From NCBI GenBank assembly GCA_009667805.1, contig CM019066.1, positions 115,310,190-115,374,189 on the forward strand: DNA of 64,000 bases, read 5' to 3'. The stretch comes from Leptobrachium leishanense (Eukaryota; Chordata; Amphibia; Anura; Megophryidae). Below the pieces are notes generated by a model that was not told the DNA's origin, searched no databases, and was given only the letters and a program-made list of their open reading frames with translations. The stretch's first letter is position 1; every line of letters starts with the position of its first letter. Below are positions 46,804-59,204 of this stretch, piece after piece. The position numbers and the translations under genes were made by a program.

Positions 46804-48195
46804 CAGTTAGGTCCATATTTATTTATTTATTTGGACACAGGCACAATTTTATTTTTTTCTGGTATTTACCAAAACATGTTCAAGCTATAGTTCTATAATG
46901 GATATGGGCTGAAAGTGCACACTCTCAGATTTAATTTGAGGGCATGTACATCCAAATTGGAGGAAGGGTTTAGGAATTACAGCTCTTAAGAATAGCCATC
47001 CCCACTTTTTCATGGACCAAAAGTAATTGGACAAATTAATCAAATGCTGTTTCATGGCCAGGTGTGGGCTACTCCATTATTTCTTCATCAATTAAGCAGG
47101 TAAAAGGTCTGGAGTTGATTCTAAGTGAGGTATTTGCATTTGGAATCTATTGCTGTGAACCTACATCATGCTTTCAAAGGAGCTGTCCATGCAAGTGAAA
47201 CAGGCCATTGTAAGGCTTCAAAAACAAAACAAATCCATCAGAGAGATAGCGGCAACATTAGGATGTGGCCAAATCAACACTTTGCTACATTCTGAGGAAA
47301 GAAGAATTGGTGAGCTCAGCAGCATAAAAAGTTCTGGATGTCCACAGAAGACAACAATGGTGGATGATCGCGGGATCCTCTCTATGGTAAAGAAAAAAAC
47401 ATTCACCATATCCAGACAAGTGCAGGACACTCTCCAGGAGGCAGGCATATCATTCTCAAAGTCTACAATCAAGAGAAGACTTCACGTGAGCAAATAAAGA
47501 GGGTTCACCACAAGCTGCAAACCATTCATAAGCCTGAAGAATAGAAAAGACAAATTTGACTTTGCCAAAAAAAATCTAAAAAAAAAGCCAGTCCGGTTCT
47601 GGAAAAGCATTCTTTGGACGGATGAAACTAAGATTTAGCTGTACCAGAATGACCAGAAGAAAAAAGTGTGGAGGAGGCTTGGAACAGCTCATGCTCCAAA
47701 GCTCACAACGTCATCTGTAAAACATGGTGGAGGCAGTGTAATGGCATGGGCATGCATGGCTTCCATTGGCACTGGGTCATTAGTGTTTAATGATGATGTG
47801 ACAGAAGACAGAAGCAGCCACATGAATTCAGCAGTGCTTAGAGATATACTGTCAGCTCAGATTCAGCCAAATGCAGCAAAGTTGATTGGGCGGTGCTTCA
47901 CAATACAGTTGACAATGATCCAAAACACACTGCAAAAGCAACCCAGGAGTTTTTGAAGGAAAAGAAGTGGAATATTCTGCAATGGCTAAGTTAAGCACCT
48001 GATCTCAACCTAATTGAGCAACATTTCATCTGCTGAAGGCAAAACTAAAGACAGAAAGACCCACAAACCAAGAACAACTGAAGACAGCTACAGTTAGAGC
48101 ATGGCAAAGCATCAGAAAGGGGGAAACCAAGTCTTTGGTAATGTCAATGGGTTCCAGACTTTAGGCAGTCATTGCTAGTAAAGAATTCTCAACAA
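46804..48195 (+). mobile_element. Tc1/mariner element, right end lost
   Basis: TA at 46802-46803 precedes CAGTTAGGTCCATATTTATT, a terminus related to that of 49196-50847. A second GGACCAAAAGTAATTGGACA near 47016 is the inner direct repeat of the IR/DR type. The transposase remnant follows. The right inverted repeat is absent: homology stops at about 48195, just after TTCTCAACAAAATAT. Confidence 0.88.
47168..48165 (+). pseudogene. Degenerate Tc1-type transposase, same clade as the intact copy
   Basis: It starts at the ATG at 47168 (MLSKELSMQVKQAIVRLQKQ). The helix-turn-helix region is readable to the first stop at 47495-47497. The same frame continues to the first catalytic motif WTDETKI, followed at once by a second stop (near 47636). 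GGGSVMAWACMASIGTGS follows near 47724. After FTIQ (near 47905) the frame shifts, so the second catalytic Asp motif lies in another frame. The C-terminal block ends near 48165. Normal length is about 340 residues. Two stops and at least one frameshift make it dead. Confidence 0.92.
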
Positions 48196-48594
48196 AATAT
48201 ATCTGGACATAATGTAATTTACATTTTCCCCATATCATCGCCCCTGCTCTCTTTTCCATATTTCTCCCCCGTGATCATTTACACATGTGACGTCACTCAA
48301 GATCTTTCCCTCATATCACGTCACCCTTGGGATCTTTTACTCATGTCCCAACGAACTTGATCTTTTTCTCATGTCTCATTACCCTTGAGATCTACTCATC
48401 TGTCTTCAACTATTGATATGTCTATTCCTCATATTCTTATACCTTTGCCTTCCTCGTCTGTCTTTTTCCTCTTCTACCTTCTGCTTAGTTTCTTTATGCC
48501 CTGATTTTCCTCAACCCTTGTGTCTTTATTTCCATTTTCCGAACCCCATTTCTCTCCTTATCACCCTTTGCTGATTTAATAGGTGGACTAAAGG
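48196..48594. other. Intergenic, nothing recognised
   Basis: C/T-rich with repeated 'gatctt...ctcatgtc' phrases. No gene. Confidence 0.4.
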
Positions 48595-49195
48595 GGTTAT
48601 TCAATAAGAGCCAAACTTGCCACCGAATTGCACCGAACAGTGAAATTCACTGTGTGGTGCAATTTTGTAGCAATTCAGCTATTCAGAAAGCTGGCAATTC
48701 GCTAAATAATGGTGAATTGCCATTGAAATACAGTGCGATTCTCCTCAGATCGTCACTATTCGGTGACCTTCTAAGGCAATGAAATTCCCTATAGATAAGT
48801 AATGGCTAATCTATTCAGAGAATGCAAAACTGCACCGATATGTTGGTAAAATGGCCAGAATTTTGAGGCTTTATATAGGTTTAAACCAGGGGCGGATCCA
48901 GACACAGGTTTCGTGGGGGACACTCTACCAGTTTTGGCTAAGAGCTGCTGTTGGGTTCGCAGTGACAGGCAGAGACGCGGCTAATCGCAAGCTGTGCGCG
49001 TTACACTCACTCTCCCCATAACATTGCACAGGGTCTGTCCTTATGTGGCTCATGAGCCCTGCGGACCCTTTCCATACCAGAGGCCCAGTGTACCCCCCCT
49101 CCCAGCTCACATGTAATATATTGCCCCCCTCACATTTTATATGTATTGCCCCCAGCTCACATGGATATAGATTGGCTCCAGCTCACATGGATATA

Positions 49196-50847
49196 CAGTC
49201 AGGTCCAGAAATATTGGGACATCGACACAATTCTAACATCTTTGGCTCTATACACCACCACAATGGAGTTGGAATGAAACAAACACAATGTGCCTTAACT
49301 GCAGACTGTCAGCTTTAATTAGAGAGTATGTACATCCAACTCAGGTGAACGGTGTAGGACTTACAGCAGTTTACAGATGTGCCTCCCACTTGTTAAGGGA
49401 CCAAAGGTAATGGGACAGAATAATAATCCTAAATCAAACTTTCCCTTCTTAATACTTGGTTGCAAATCCTTTGCAGTCAATCACAGCCTGAAGTCTGGAA
49501 CGCATAGAAATCACCAGACGCTGGGTTTCATCCCTGGTGATGCTCTGCCAGGCCTCTACTGCAACTGTCTTCAGTTCCTGCTTATTCTTGGGGCATTTTC
49601 CCTTCAGTTTTGTCTTCAGCAAGTGAAATGCATGCTCAATGGGATTCAGGTCAAGTGATTGACTTGGCCATTGCATAACATTCCACTTCTGTCCCTTCAA
49701 AAACTCTTTGGTTGCTTTTGCAGTATGCTTTGGGTCATTGTCCATCTGCACTGTGAAGCGCTGTCCAATGAGTTCTGCAGCATTTGGCTGAATGTGAGCA
49801 GATAATATTGCCCGAAACGCTTCAGAATTCATCCTGCTGCTTTTTTCAGCAGTCACAGCATCAATAAATACAAGAGAACAAGTTCCATTGACAGCCATAC
49901 ATGCCCACGCCATGACACTACCACCACCATGCTTCACTGATGAGGTGGTATGCTTAGGATCATAACGAGCACTTCCTTTCCTTCTCCATACTCTTCTCTT
50001 CCCATCACTCTGGTACAAGTTGATCTTGGTCTCATCTGTCCATAGAATCTTGTTCCAGAACTGTGAAGGCTTTGTTAGGTGTTGTTTGGCAAACTCTAAT
50101 CTGGCCTTCCTGTTTTTGAGGCTCACCAATGGTTTACATCTTGTGGTGAACGCTCTGTATTCACTCTGGTGAAGTCTTCTCTTGATTGTTGACTTTGACA
50201 CACATACACCTGCCTCCTGGAGAGTGTTCTTGATCTGGCCAACTGTTGTGAAGGGTGTTTTCTTCACCAGGGAAAGAATTCTTCGGTCATCCACCACAGT
50301 TGTTTTCTGAGGTCTCCCGGGTCTTTTGGTGTTGCTGAGCTCACCGGTGCGTTCCTTCTTTTTGAGAATGTTCCAAACAGTTGTTTTGGCCACGCCTAAT
50401 GTTCTTGCTATCTCTCTGATGGGTTTGTTTTGTTTCTTCAGCCTAATGATGGCTTGCTTCACTGATAGTGACAGCTCTTTGGATCTCATCTTGAGAGTTG
50501 ACAGCAACAGATTCAAAATGCAAATAGCACACTTGAAATGAACTCTGGGCCTTTTATCTGCACATTGTAATTGGGGTAATGAGGGAATATCACACACCTG
50601 GCCATGGAACAACTGAGAAGCCAATTGTCCCATTACCTTTGGTCCCTTAACAAGTGGGAGGTACATATGCAAACTGCTGTAAGTCCTACACCGTTCACCT
50701 GAGTTGGATGTACATACCCTCAAATTATAGCTGACAGTCTGCAGTTAAAGCACAGTGTGTTTGTTTCATTCCAACTCCATTGTGGTGGTGTATAGAGCCA
50801 AAGATGTTAGAATTGTGTTGATGTCCCAATATTTCTGGACCTGACTG
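49196..50847 (-). mobile_element. Intact-looking Tc1/mariner element with IR/DR ends
   Basis: TA at 49194-49195 and 50848-50849 flanks a 1652-bp element starting CAGTCAGGTCCAGAAATATT. The inverted repeats are long, about 220 bp at each end, with about nine mismatches by eye. Each holds an outer and an inner direct repeat of the pattern GGnCCAnAnnTnnTGGGACA: 49202-49221 and 49398-49417 at the left, 50626-50645 and 50822-50841 at the right. This is the IR/DR arrangement of Sleeping Beauty-type elements. It sits in a minisatellite unit of the surrounding hAT and encodes the transposase on the minus strand. Confidence 0.96.
49449..50489 (-). CDS. Tc1-type transposase, full-length and uninterrupted
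   Basis: The enzyme cuts the element out at its inverted repeats and inserts it at a TA. From the ATG at 50487-50489 it is 346 residues, the usual Tc1 size. Residues 1-110 form the bipartite paired-like DNA-binding region (KQAIIRLKKQNKPIREIART, then TKRPGRPQKTT at 54-64 as the GRPR-type linker). The catalytic triad is D152 (WTDETKI), D250 (QMDNDPKHTAK) and E285 (LNPIEHAF), with exactly 34 residues between D250 and E285 (DD34E). The glycine-rich box GGGSVMAWACM is at 188-198. The frame is open upstream to 50723, but that stretch lies in the right inverted repeat, and the family starts at M-R-S-K-E-L. One oddity: the usual SPDLNPIEH is SLDLNPIEH here (L279 for Pro). Whether it is active cannot be told from sequence. 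Confidence 0.95.
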   Translation of the reverse strand: MRSKELSLSVKQAIIRLKKQNKPIREIARTLGVAKTTVWNILKKKERTGELSNTKRPGRPQKTTVVDDRRILSLVKKTPFTTVGQIKNTLQEAGVCVSKSTIKRRLHQSEYRAFTTRCKPLVSLKNRKARLEFAKQHLTKPSQFWNKILWTDETKINLYQSDGKRRVWRRKGSARYDPKHTTSSVKHGGGSVMAWACMAVNGTCSLVFIDAVTAEKSSRMNSEAFRAILSAHIQPNAAELIGQRFTVQMDNDPKHTAKATKEFLKGQKWNVMQWPSQSLDLNPIEHAFHLLKTKLKGKCPKNKQELKTVAVEAWQSITRDETQRLVISMRSRLQAVIDCKGFATKY

Positions 50848-51000
50848 TATATTGCCCCCAGCTCACATGGTCCTAGTCGGACTCCTGCCGTCTGCCAGCC
50901 AGGCCCCTTCGAGTGCTTTTCTTTGTACGAGTGGCCGCCGGCATGAAGCTCTGCCGCTCGCCTGGGAACCACGCACAAGCCGCGGTCTCGCAAGATCCTG

Positions 51001-51024
51001 GAGTTCACGAGATCTCGTGAACTC
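51001..51024. repeat. Perfect 24-bp palindrome
   Basis: Arms GAGTTCACGAGA and TCTCGTGAACTC meet without a spacer, at the centre of the GC-rich inverted repeat of the hAT element. Confidence 0.9.
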
Positions 51025-51750
51025 CGCGACCTCACGAGATCGCGGCAGTTGATCCCAGGCGAGCGGCCGAGCTTCATGCCGGCGGCCGCTCGTAGAAAGA
51101 AAAGCACTCGACAGCCGGGTGGTCAGAAATATTTTCTCGGGGGGGGGGATTACCCTGTTGCCCCCCCCTAGATCCGCCCCTGGTTTAAACATGCGATAGG
51201 TTTCAATGTAACAAAATAAATACAATTTTTATTATTTTCTTATTCAACCATGTATGCTCTTCATTTGTAGCAAAAAGTCTTTTTATCTATTTATTTTTTA
51301 GTCGAAAATTTTTGATTCCCTTTTTTTTAATGACTTTTTAATTCTAATTAAACTCTAATTCTGTAACCGACCTTTTTATTATTATTTATAGGACCTTGTT
51401 TTATTATTTCCATGCATTTTCATTGTTTTAAATGCCTTTTAAAAAAGTAGCTTTTTTGTTTTTACCTACAGTTCGGCAGCTGATCGGCTTTTTTTGGCGG
51501 TCTATTGGGCGTTCGGTGGATCATCGGCTGTGTTCGGCGGGTTGCAACTGTGTTCGCCGGTCTGTTCAGCGAATTGTCGGCTGTGTTCGGCAGTCCATGA
51601 CTCCTTCGGTGGTCAGCGGTTTAATAGGCGCCGTTCGGTGGATCTCTTCAGCGCAATGATGAATTCACTGCGGGTCGGCAAACTGAACTCGCCAAAGTGT
51701 GCCGAAGGAGAGAGTGCTGAAATTTCGGTACTATCTGAAAAACCCCATAA

Positions 51751-53654
51751 CGAAGCATCTGAGCGTGCATGGCATATTTCAGGATTATCATTGAACCAAC
51801 ATTGCTTCTACTGTATCATTAGCACTGGCACTGTTCCATCAGTGCAACAACATAACACATGCATGCACTCCCTAATATATTGCTGGAGAACATTACATAA
51901 TTCTCCAGGTAAAATATTTTTTGATATTTGTATACTTGTCATTTTATTTAATTTTATTATATATATTTTGGCCATTGGCATAAAATTAATAAAAACATAA
52001 TAATTCCAGTATGTAAAGAAAATCTAAACAATTATGTTGAATTCATTTAAAACCTGTATTTCCCCTTTTATACTCTAAATGCTTATTTTGAAGATTTGCA
52101 GTTAATTACACAGCACAGGGGATGATACAGGTGGTCAGAGAATAAAAAATGATATAGAGGTGATTAGATTTATTGAATGTGTTCTTTACTTTGCACCAGA
52201 TGTCAGCTGTAACAACAGCAATTTGTCAAGAAGCTGACAACCCGTGCTATTCTTGTATTTGCTAAAACGGAAACAATATCCAAATACTGCACTGCTTAAA
52301 CTTGATGCATGATAAATGGACTTTAGCTTATTAAAAATAAATATTCATGTTCATTTTCATTCATCATATGTCGTTGTAAACCTTTACATTTCTGAAGCCC
52401 CGGAAAAAAATCGACTCCATTGCCATATTTTGTTATTAATTGCACGTATTACATGATTTATTAACTATTCTGGAATAAAAACAGCAAAATGAATTTTTTT
52501 TTTTTTAATAAATTGAATATGTTAACCAGGCTTGCAAGTTCCAAAAAGAAAGCTTTTTCCTTTTTTTTTTCATTCCAGACCCACTTGGCATAGACATGAA
52601 TTCGAGCTTCTGCCAGTCGTGCACTCAAAGAAGCAATCATTAAATATTTAAGATAGCCACCAGCTCACTGGCAGCATTTAATATATATTTTGATATTGAA
52701 CATATATACTTGTACTACAATAATGACCTCATAAATACTATGGGCATTACATGAGATCTATCTTCTGTCTTTTCTATAGTACATAACTACATGTAAGATC
52801 TTTTCAGAAACTAGCAGCATTCCTGTATCCACATAGAAATACACTCAGAAAGCCACAAATACACAAGTCTTGTGTGTCTATCTTGCTAACGACAACAAAT
52901 TATGTTTATGGACAAGAATATCAATGAAATTGCGACAATGATAGAGTGCAAAATGCTGAATGAAAACCAGCCTTTGCATTATTTTTTCACTATTCCCAAC
53001 ATACAACCCGACAATCAAGATACAAATGTTATTGCCAATATTAATGTGGCTTTTTTCTGCCCTAGCCTTTGATCACTTACACATATTTCAACGCTGGCAC
53101 TTATCTGACAACACATACCCTTTATGCTTCATACTCATTCATCTCTTTCACCTTCTCATTTAGTTGAATTGGTGGTGACTCATAACTAGAGTCTGCTCAA
53201 CATCCCACTCTAAACATTTTTTTTATTCCTTTATTAATACAAAACTAGGAACATTTCCCAAAGAACTTAAAATTAAATTAAAACAAAATTAAATTGTAAT
53301 TATTGTAGGTGTAACAGCAGCATGATTATTGCATCTTTTCTACATTTTAAAGGGCCACTACCACCAACAAATTAAATGTTCTTATTGTGTTTATTTTATG
53401 TTGCTGATATTTTACATGTGCTTTGTTTTTCTCTTGTATGCTTAGTTAACAAAATATTTGACTCTGTGTCACTGGGTGCATCTATTTTGTGACCTTTTCT
53501 TTTGAAAACTACCCCCCTGTGATGGAAAGGCCGCCCCAATGTTTAAATCCATTTATTTTTCCTTACATTTCATTGTCTTTGTATATAGGGTAGAATGTTG
53601 TGTGATGTGCTATGCTGTTGTCAAAGTGTGTATCTGTATGTTACAGTTGCAAGT
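51751..53654. other. AT-rich intergenic, nothing recognised
   Basis: No gene or element boundary. Homopolymer T and A tracts around 52495-52507 and 52559-52571. Confidence 0.5.
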
Positions 53655-53765
53655 TGTTATAAAGCACTAACAAGTTCCAAAGTGCTGTGCAATGGATAAG
53701 ACAGGATAACATGTGCATGCAAATTGCACTCACAGAACAGTAGGAGAGGACCCTTGCAATCTAAC
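53655..53765 (+). repeat. L2-tail type dispersed repeat
   Basis: TATAAAGCACTAACAAGTTC, then CAAAGTGCTGTGCAATGG and a following 'gagaggacccttgcaatcta' match, in order, the L2-related frog repeat module also seen at 34799-34900. Confidence 0.55.
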
Positions 53766-54300
53766 CTTTTGTCTGCTTCCATCCCCCCCTGTAAGTAATG
53801 GATTTCTTTGTCTTCACATGCTCCCATCAATCCACACCTCTCCCCAGCAACTAATGTCACTCAGATGATTGTTATCTGACTCCTAAGCCATTGTTCCATG
53901 GCTGGGCGTGTTTCATTGTTTTTGTACCTTCCCCCTGTGTGTGTGTGTGTTTTTCCTAGTCTAAAGTGAAAATAAAATCGGTCTCCATTTGGATTTTGAA
54001 TCTGCAAGAACACCTCTCACAGTCTATGTGTCGTCTATTCTGTGTAGGTACGAATACCTCCTGGGTTCAGCAGAAAGGGGCGCCTTGGATACCAGAATCT
54101 GTAACACCCCCCCTCACAGTATCTTTACATCACTTGTTCCTCACTGTGTGACATTGAGCTTAGAATGGAGTGAATGGGTCTGTATTCATATCTTATCTCA
54201 GGTAGCAAAAACACACAATAGCTCCCTGCAGCCTTATCTATACATTCACTCCTCCACCCCATTGACTGTTAAATACTGTATAATCCAAACCATATATTGT
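53766..54300. other. Intergenic with one block shared with 63435-63497
   Basis: No gene. 54117-54178 (starting CAGTATCTTTACATCACTTG) is similar to 63435-63497, so it belongs to a dispersed repeat I cannot name. Confidence 0.5.
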
Positions 54301-54495
54301 ACCAGCTGGGTGGAGTAGAGGTAACATCACTGCTCTATGGCTGTGGAGACACAGGCTCAAATCCCGACAAGAGCACCTCTCCAGTAAGTGTCCTTGGGGA
54401 AGACACCTAACGGTACATACTTGCCACCCAGGACATACTTGAAAATGAGAGAAATCTCAATGTATCCTTCCTGGTAAAATACTTTCCCACCATAA
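54301..54495 (+). mobile_element. tRNA-derived SINE, copy 3
   Basis: It begins ACCAGCTGGGTGGAGTAGAG, with a degenerate B-box GGCTCAAATCCC near 54354-54365. The shared body ends in CAATGTATCCTTCCTGGTAA. It matches 36335-36549 over most of its length, but its tail is not A-rich. Confidence 0.88.
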
Positions 54496-57353
54496 GATTT
54501 TGGTAAATGTTCCATCCTGGGTAAAAAAAAACACAAAATGGAAACAGGAGTTTAAAACCTAACTTTATTTTTCCTTTTAACATGCAATTACTTCAAGCAA
54601 AGAAAAAAACTAACAACATATGTTTTATAAGGTTGTTTTGTTTAATGTACAAATAAACTATTTACAGCTTATGTAAGTGGTAGTTTTCCTTTAAAAAATA
54701 TTTTTTTAATGAAAAAAGTTTATTATATTTACAGCCACAATATATATTAAAGAATTTCAACGGAAACATACAATCCATGATTCTAGTAGTAAAAAAGATA
54801 ATTTTGACGTTTTGGCTTCCGAACAACAAAGTAATCACTAAGAGAAAAAAAGATGTCAATATTACTTCTTTAAATAGGTTGAATGGAACACAAAAACTAA
54901 TTACTCTGAAGAGGAAAGCACCTTATATACCCACACATTTTGAATTCCTTACAGTAAATTTACACCAGAGATTTTAAATAAGATAAAAATCTTGCTTAAG
55001 CAATAGTAAATATTTTCTGTTTGGTTTATCTGCTATTGGCACAGAAGTAGCTAGTTTTCTCTAGAGTATGTATTTTACAAGATATCCACAGGTAATACCC
55101 TTCATTTATGTCAACCATCAATCACTGTTGCTATCTTTCCTTATGTTTGGCTGGTAGAAGAAGATAAGATTTATTATCCCTCATGAAGCAGTGAACTCAG
55201 AGCTTCCCATCTCCAGACACAGGGCAACAGTTCCATTCCAGATTATGGTTTTCTTTCGCTTAATATAATGTAACATACGTGATGTAAATTCAATGGTAAA
55301 GAGGCAGTCATGTCAGGCTGGCAGCTACTGTGCGCGTGGAATATTATAAGATAATATGTTTGTTTCAGTGCATACAGATTTGCTATTGTACCCATTTAAC
55401 CTTTGTATCTTCAGCAAGGAAATTTGCAAGCCTGGTTCCTAGCAAATGGTTCAAAGGATGTCAGGAGAGGGAAGTAAATTTTACAGTCCATTTGCGTTCC
55501 ATCAAGGTGTAGGGATCCATTACTGTTCCCACGGTGTAACAACAGAAGCTTGGATACATTCCAGTTTAATCTTCTCAAAATAACGTTACAGCTGGCTCAC
55601 TTTTAGGAATAATCTGTGAAATGTGTCTCTCAAGGTTTTGAATTGGAATGACAGCAAATCTAGCTGTCAGTGTGAGCTGTCATTCATGCTGCACTTAGGG
55701 CCCCACAAACACATCGCAATCTGCTTATGTGCATGCACTGACGTGGCTAGATTCATTTATTCAGCTGCAATTGACCAATAATCAATACTCCATGTTCTAT
55801 GGTGCAAAACTGAAATTAGTATAGATTTTCTGACTGTAGCTTGTTTAAATTATTCAAACATTTACTTGGAAGTTATGGTAGTTTTCCTATTACAGTTCCC
55901 ATAAGTAATGATGTTTGATGTTTAACAGAGTGATGTCAGCAGGAAAAAATGTCAAAGGCTATTTGTTTTTAGACGTTCTTTACCTTCGGGTTCTTTCAAG
56001 CCTATGTCCAACTAAAATTTTTTCAAACATATATAAAACTCACACTTTTTTTGCCAGATTTTTTTGTTTTGTTTTAGATCTTTGTGGTTTTCACTGATCT
56101 GAAATTATACAATATACTGTTTTAAAGTGTGAACAATCTTGAACCAAAACTGATCTGTGGAATCGTGTTACAATATACATATCCACTGGACAGAATGGGC
56201 AAATGTCCAATCGACAGTCATGTAAATAACTGTGGGTCTTGTCCAACTCGGAGACCGAATCTTTCAGCTATTCCATGCTCGGCCTGAGTTTATATGCTCG
56301 TTGAGAGGATTAAAAATCCAGACCTGAGCCTGATGAAGGACTATTTCGTAAATCTGATGTCTTCTATTCTTCATAATAATCTTTCATCACTGGATCGCTC
56401 TTACCTCTCTCCAGTCTTTTAACATCTTATACTCTAGTCAATTTGTTTTTGACTTACTTTCTCACGGTACCAAGTTTTTTCCGACTCTTCCTTCCCATCA
56501 TTTCCCCCCATGTTTTTCCTCTTTAGTCTTTCCCTTAGCACTTTTCTTGTGATGAAGCCTTTTATTCCTCTTCTATATTCATCCAGAACCATCTTCTTCT
56601 TGTCCTAGAGAAAACAAAATAACTAACTGGACTCCCTTCTTACTGGCTTGCCTATGGGTTCTCCATTTTGAACGAGTGCTTTATACGACTTATGGTGTGT
56701 TTCCTATACACTGTTTCATCAGGAGACAATGCTGGGGACTTCACAGGCATTAATTCCTATATCTGATGGAAAAGTCAGATGACAGGTGTTAGTCATTTAG
56801 CATGAAATCATAATTGTGATTTATGAGCCAGAAGAGGAGGTTTTGAGTGGTTTTTTTTTGTATTTTTATTTGTGCTGGGGAAGGAATGCAGTGGGGATTT
56901 GCTGGGAGAAGTGAGCGAGGTGGAGTTCTGTCTGGAGAAGTACTGTAGGTCTGTGCAGCAGAGCAAGGGAAGGCGGTTAGGAGAAGCGACTATGGAAGAT
57001 GAAGGAGATGTGGATTTCCCATGTTTGTTGAGTGCCCGGGTAAGCACATGTTGAAAGATGAATAGAATTTGCACAATACCACCTCAGCTTCTCAATAAGA
57101 AGTTACTATAAGGCGCTACTGCTATATATTTGAGGATTGTGTTTGACACTCATTGAAAGGTCTTGCCTGCTACAAGTGACCCATGGAACATGGGGTGAGC
57201 ACCTTCGATATAAAGGACGAAAATAACTGACCTAAGCACCATCTGGTTACTTAAATGCACAATTTATAATGAATACTGCTCTCCTTAATATAATGATATC
57301 GTTAAATACACTTGCATTAAATGTCCTTCAATTCTAAATGAAATCTTTTAGGA
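54496..57353. other. AT-rich intergenic, nothing recognised
   Basis: No gene. An 88-codon minus frame at 56808-57074 and a 60-codon plus frame at 56872-57054 overlap and have no recognisable product. Confidence 0.5.
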
Positions 57354-57537
57354 CAGAAGTCCTCAACCCTGGTCCTCAGGGCCCACTAACAGGTCAGGTT
57401 TGACAGATATGTGAAGCACAGCACAGGTGATATGATTTGCTGCTCAGTGCTTGCTGATTTCAGTCTGCATTTCCCCAAGGTGATCCTTAAAACCTGGCCT
57501 GGTAGAGGGTTCTGAGGACCAGGGTTGGCGACCACTG
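57354..57537. mobile_element. hAT MITE (CAGTGGTTCCCAAC family), copy 3, oldest
   Basis: It begins CAGAAGTCCTCAACCC and ends GGTTGGCGACCACTG. The flanks TTTTAGGA (57346-57353) and GTTTAAGA (57538-57545) agree at six of eight positions. The interior matches 16974-17146 and 22956-23140. Confidence 0.85.
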
Positions 57538-57545
57538 GTTTAAGA

Positions 57546-58788
57546 GATGATGGAGGTTGACTCATCTCATCCCTTGCCGTGTTTCTGGTTATTGTTTTCT
57601 TTATCAAAGGCTTGTGATCTTTGTTTATTATCCTTACAACTGACGTAAATCTAGATGGTCAGTTGCTTCTGATCCGGGAGTTGATGAAGCTAGAAATATT
57701 AGTCATCAGGAGATCTTACGAAAACATTTGGTTTCTTTTATGAAACAAGATCTCAGCTATGTTCTTCAAGACCTTGGTAATTTGACCTTTAGCTTGAACA
57801 ATGATTATCTGTCTCTATGCTTCCACAGACCTGTATGTGCAGGTTAAACTGATGATAAAATGTAAACTGGTCTTTACATGGTTAATAAATTTTCCTGTTT
57901 TAATTCACACTGTGCTGTAGCTTAACTGTTTTGTTATTTTATATATAAATTGATCCACGCACTTTCATCAATCACATTAAGGAAACATTCACTTTCTCAT
58001 TCTATGCAGCCATGGAATTGCATCTTTAAGGTTATACATGGTTCAGATGCAAACAGATAAAATATGAATTTGATTAATAGAATAACGTGCATGCCATACA
58101 AACAATGATTTACAGGGGTTAAAAGAAAGCCTTTATGGATCTGCTTCAGCTTTGCACAAATCCTCCTATTTCTTTTGATTTAGAAGGTCATAAAAGGAAA
58201 GAAAAGGAAACCTTACTCGTTTAATAGAATAATGTATTAATGGCTTCAGTAGAAGATTATAGTTCTCAGTGGGGGACCAGGGTTGCGGCAAAAAACCTGT
58301 TTATTAGTTGGAGAAAGGTGAGAGATTTCACATTAACTTTCTTTTGATTGTTTATTTTTATTGTCTGAAAACAATGAACCCACATTGAAAAAATCTACTG
58401 AATGCAATTGGAAGCCTGGATTTAAAGTTCATAAATTGTGTTTTTATAAGGCTTTTGCGCAATAGAAACAATTGTAAAGAATCGTGACTGGTTAATCTCA
58501 CTCTCAGAAAAATCACTGAGCTGTCACCACTCACCACCAGTACCTGCCTCTTTCAGCCAATTCAAGGGAAAAAGGTACTAAGTCAAAATGTTTAGGTTTT
58601 ACCTGAGTCTGCAGGTGCTCTATTGAGACCATGAAGTTACTGTCAATTTACATTACTCAAACTTAATGTGCCTCTAACACCAAAAAATGGCATGTTCTTA
58701 TTTTGTTTATTTACTGATGATATCTTACATGTGCTTTATTTTTCACTTGTATGTTTGTATGTTTAGATAAGAAAATATTTTACCCTAT
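57546..58788. other. AT-rich intergenic, nothing recognised
   Basis: No gene or repeat boundary seen. Confidence 0.5.
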
Positions 58789-59204
58789 CAGGGTTATTCA
58801 AAGAGATCCGAAAAGTCACCACACGTTTGGTGACTTTCCATTCCCCGCACTTCGGGGGATTCGGCGATCCCTATTTCAACAAGCACCGCAGGGCCCCCGT
58901 AATGCAGGGAAAACTCCCCGCAAACCCACAGAACACTCGCCGAACCAGCTATAATAACCCTGCTGAACACGCTGGAAAAATCTGACTAGCTGGCGATCAA
59001 AGCGCAGAGCAGCTGCCGGAAAAAGCTGACATGAAGACGAACGAGTTGAGAAAAAAAAAGTACGCTTGAAAGTTTGAAATTTGAAACGCTGTTTGCAAAA
59101 AACTACTGAAAGAAAATGTCTGAAATTTACATATAATATCCAATGAATGATAATAAAAAGGTCTGTAACAGAAATAAAGAAAAAACGATAGACTTTTTAC
59201 GGCA

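Larger units (their letters stand above)
48887..51182. mobile_element. hAT element (CAGGGGCGGATC ends) carrying a Tc1 insertion
   Basis: It begins CAGGGGCGGATCCAG and ends CTAGATCCGCCCCTG, with perfect 8-bp duplications GTTTAAAC at 48879-48886 and 51183-51190. Inside are a few units of a 'tattgcccccagctcacatg' minisatellite (about 49090-49195 and 50848-50875), interrupted by the Tc1. A GC-rich inverted repeat follows (arms about 50933-50970 and 51053-51092) around a perfect 24-bp palindrome at 51001-51024. It is non-autonomous. Confidence 0.93.
48595..51750 (+). mobile_element. Foldback-family relative, subfamily B, split by a hAT element
   Basis: The left end GGGGTTATTCAATAAGAGCC and left block (TTGCACCGAACAGTGAAATT with a complementary AATTCACTGTGTGGTGCAA) match 24127-24803. 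The right block resumes after 51190, with the G/T-rich half containing repeated 'gttcggc', and ends near 51748 (AAAAACCCCATAAC). The right terminus is degraded. Removing the hAT (48887-51182 plus one 8-bp duplication) leaves roughly 850 bp. Confidence 0.72.
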
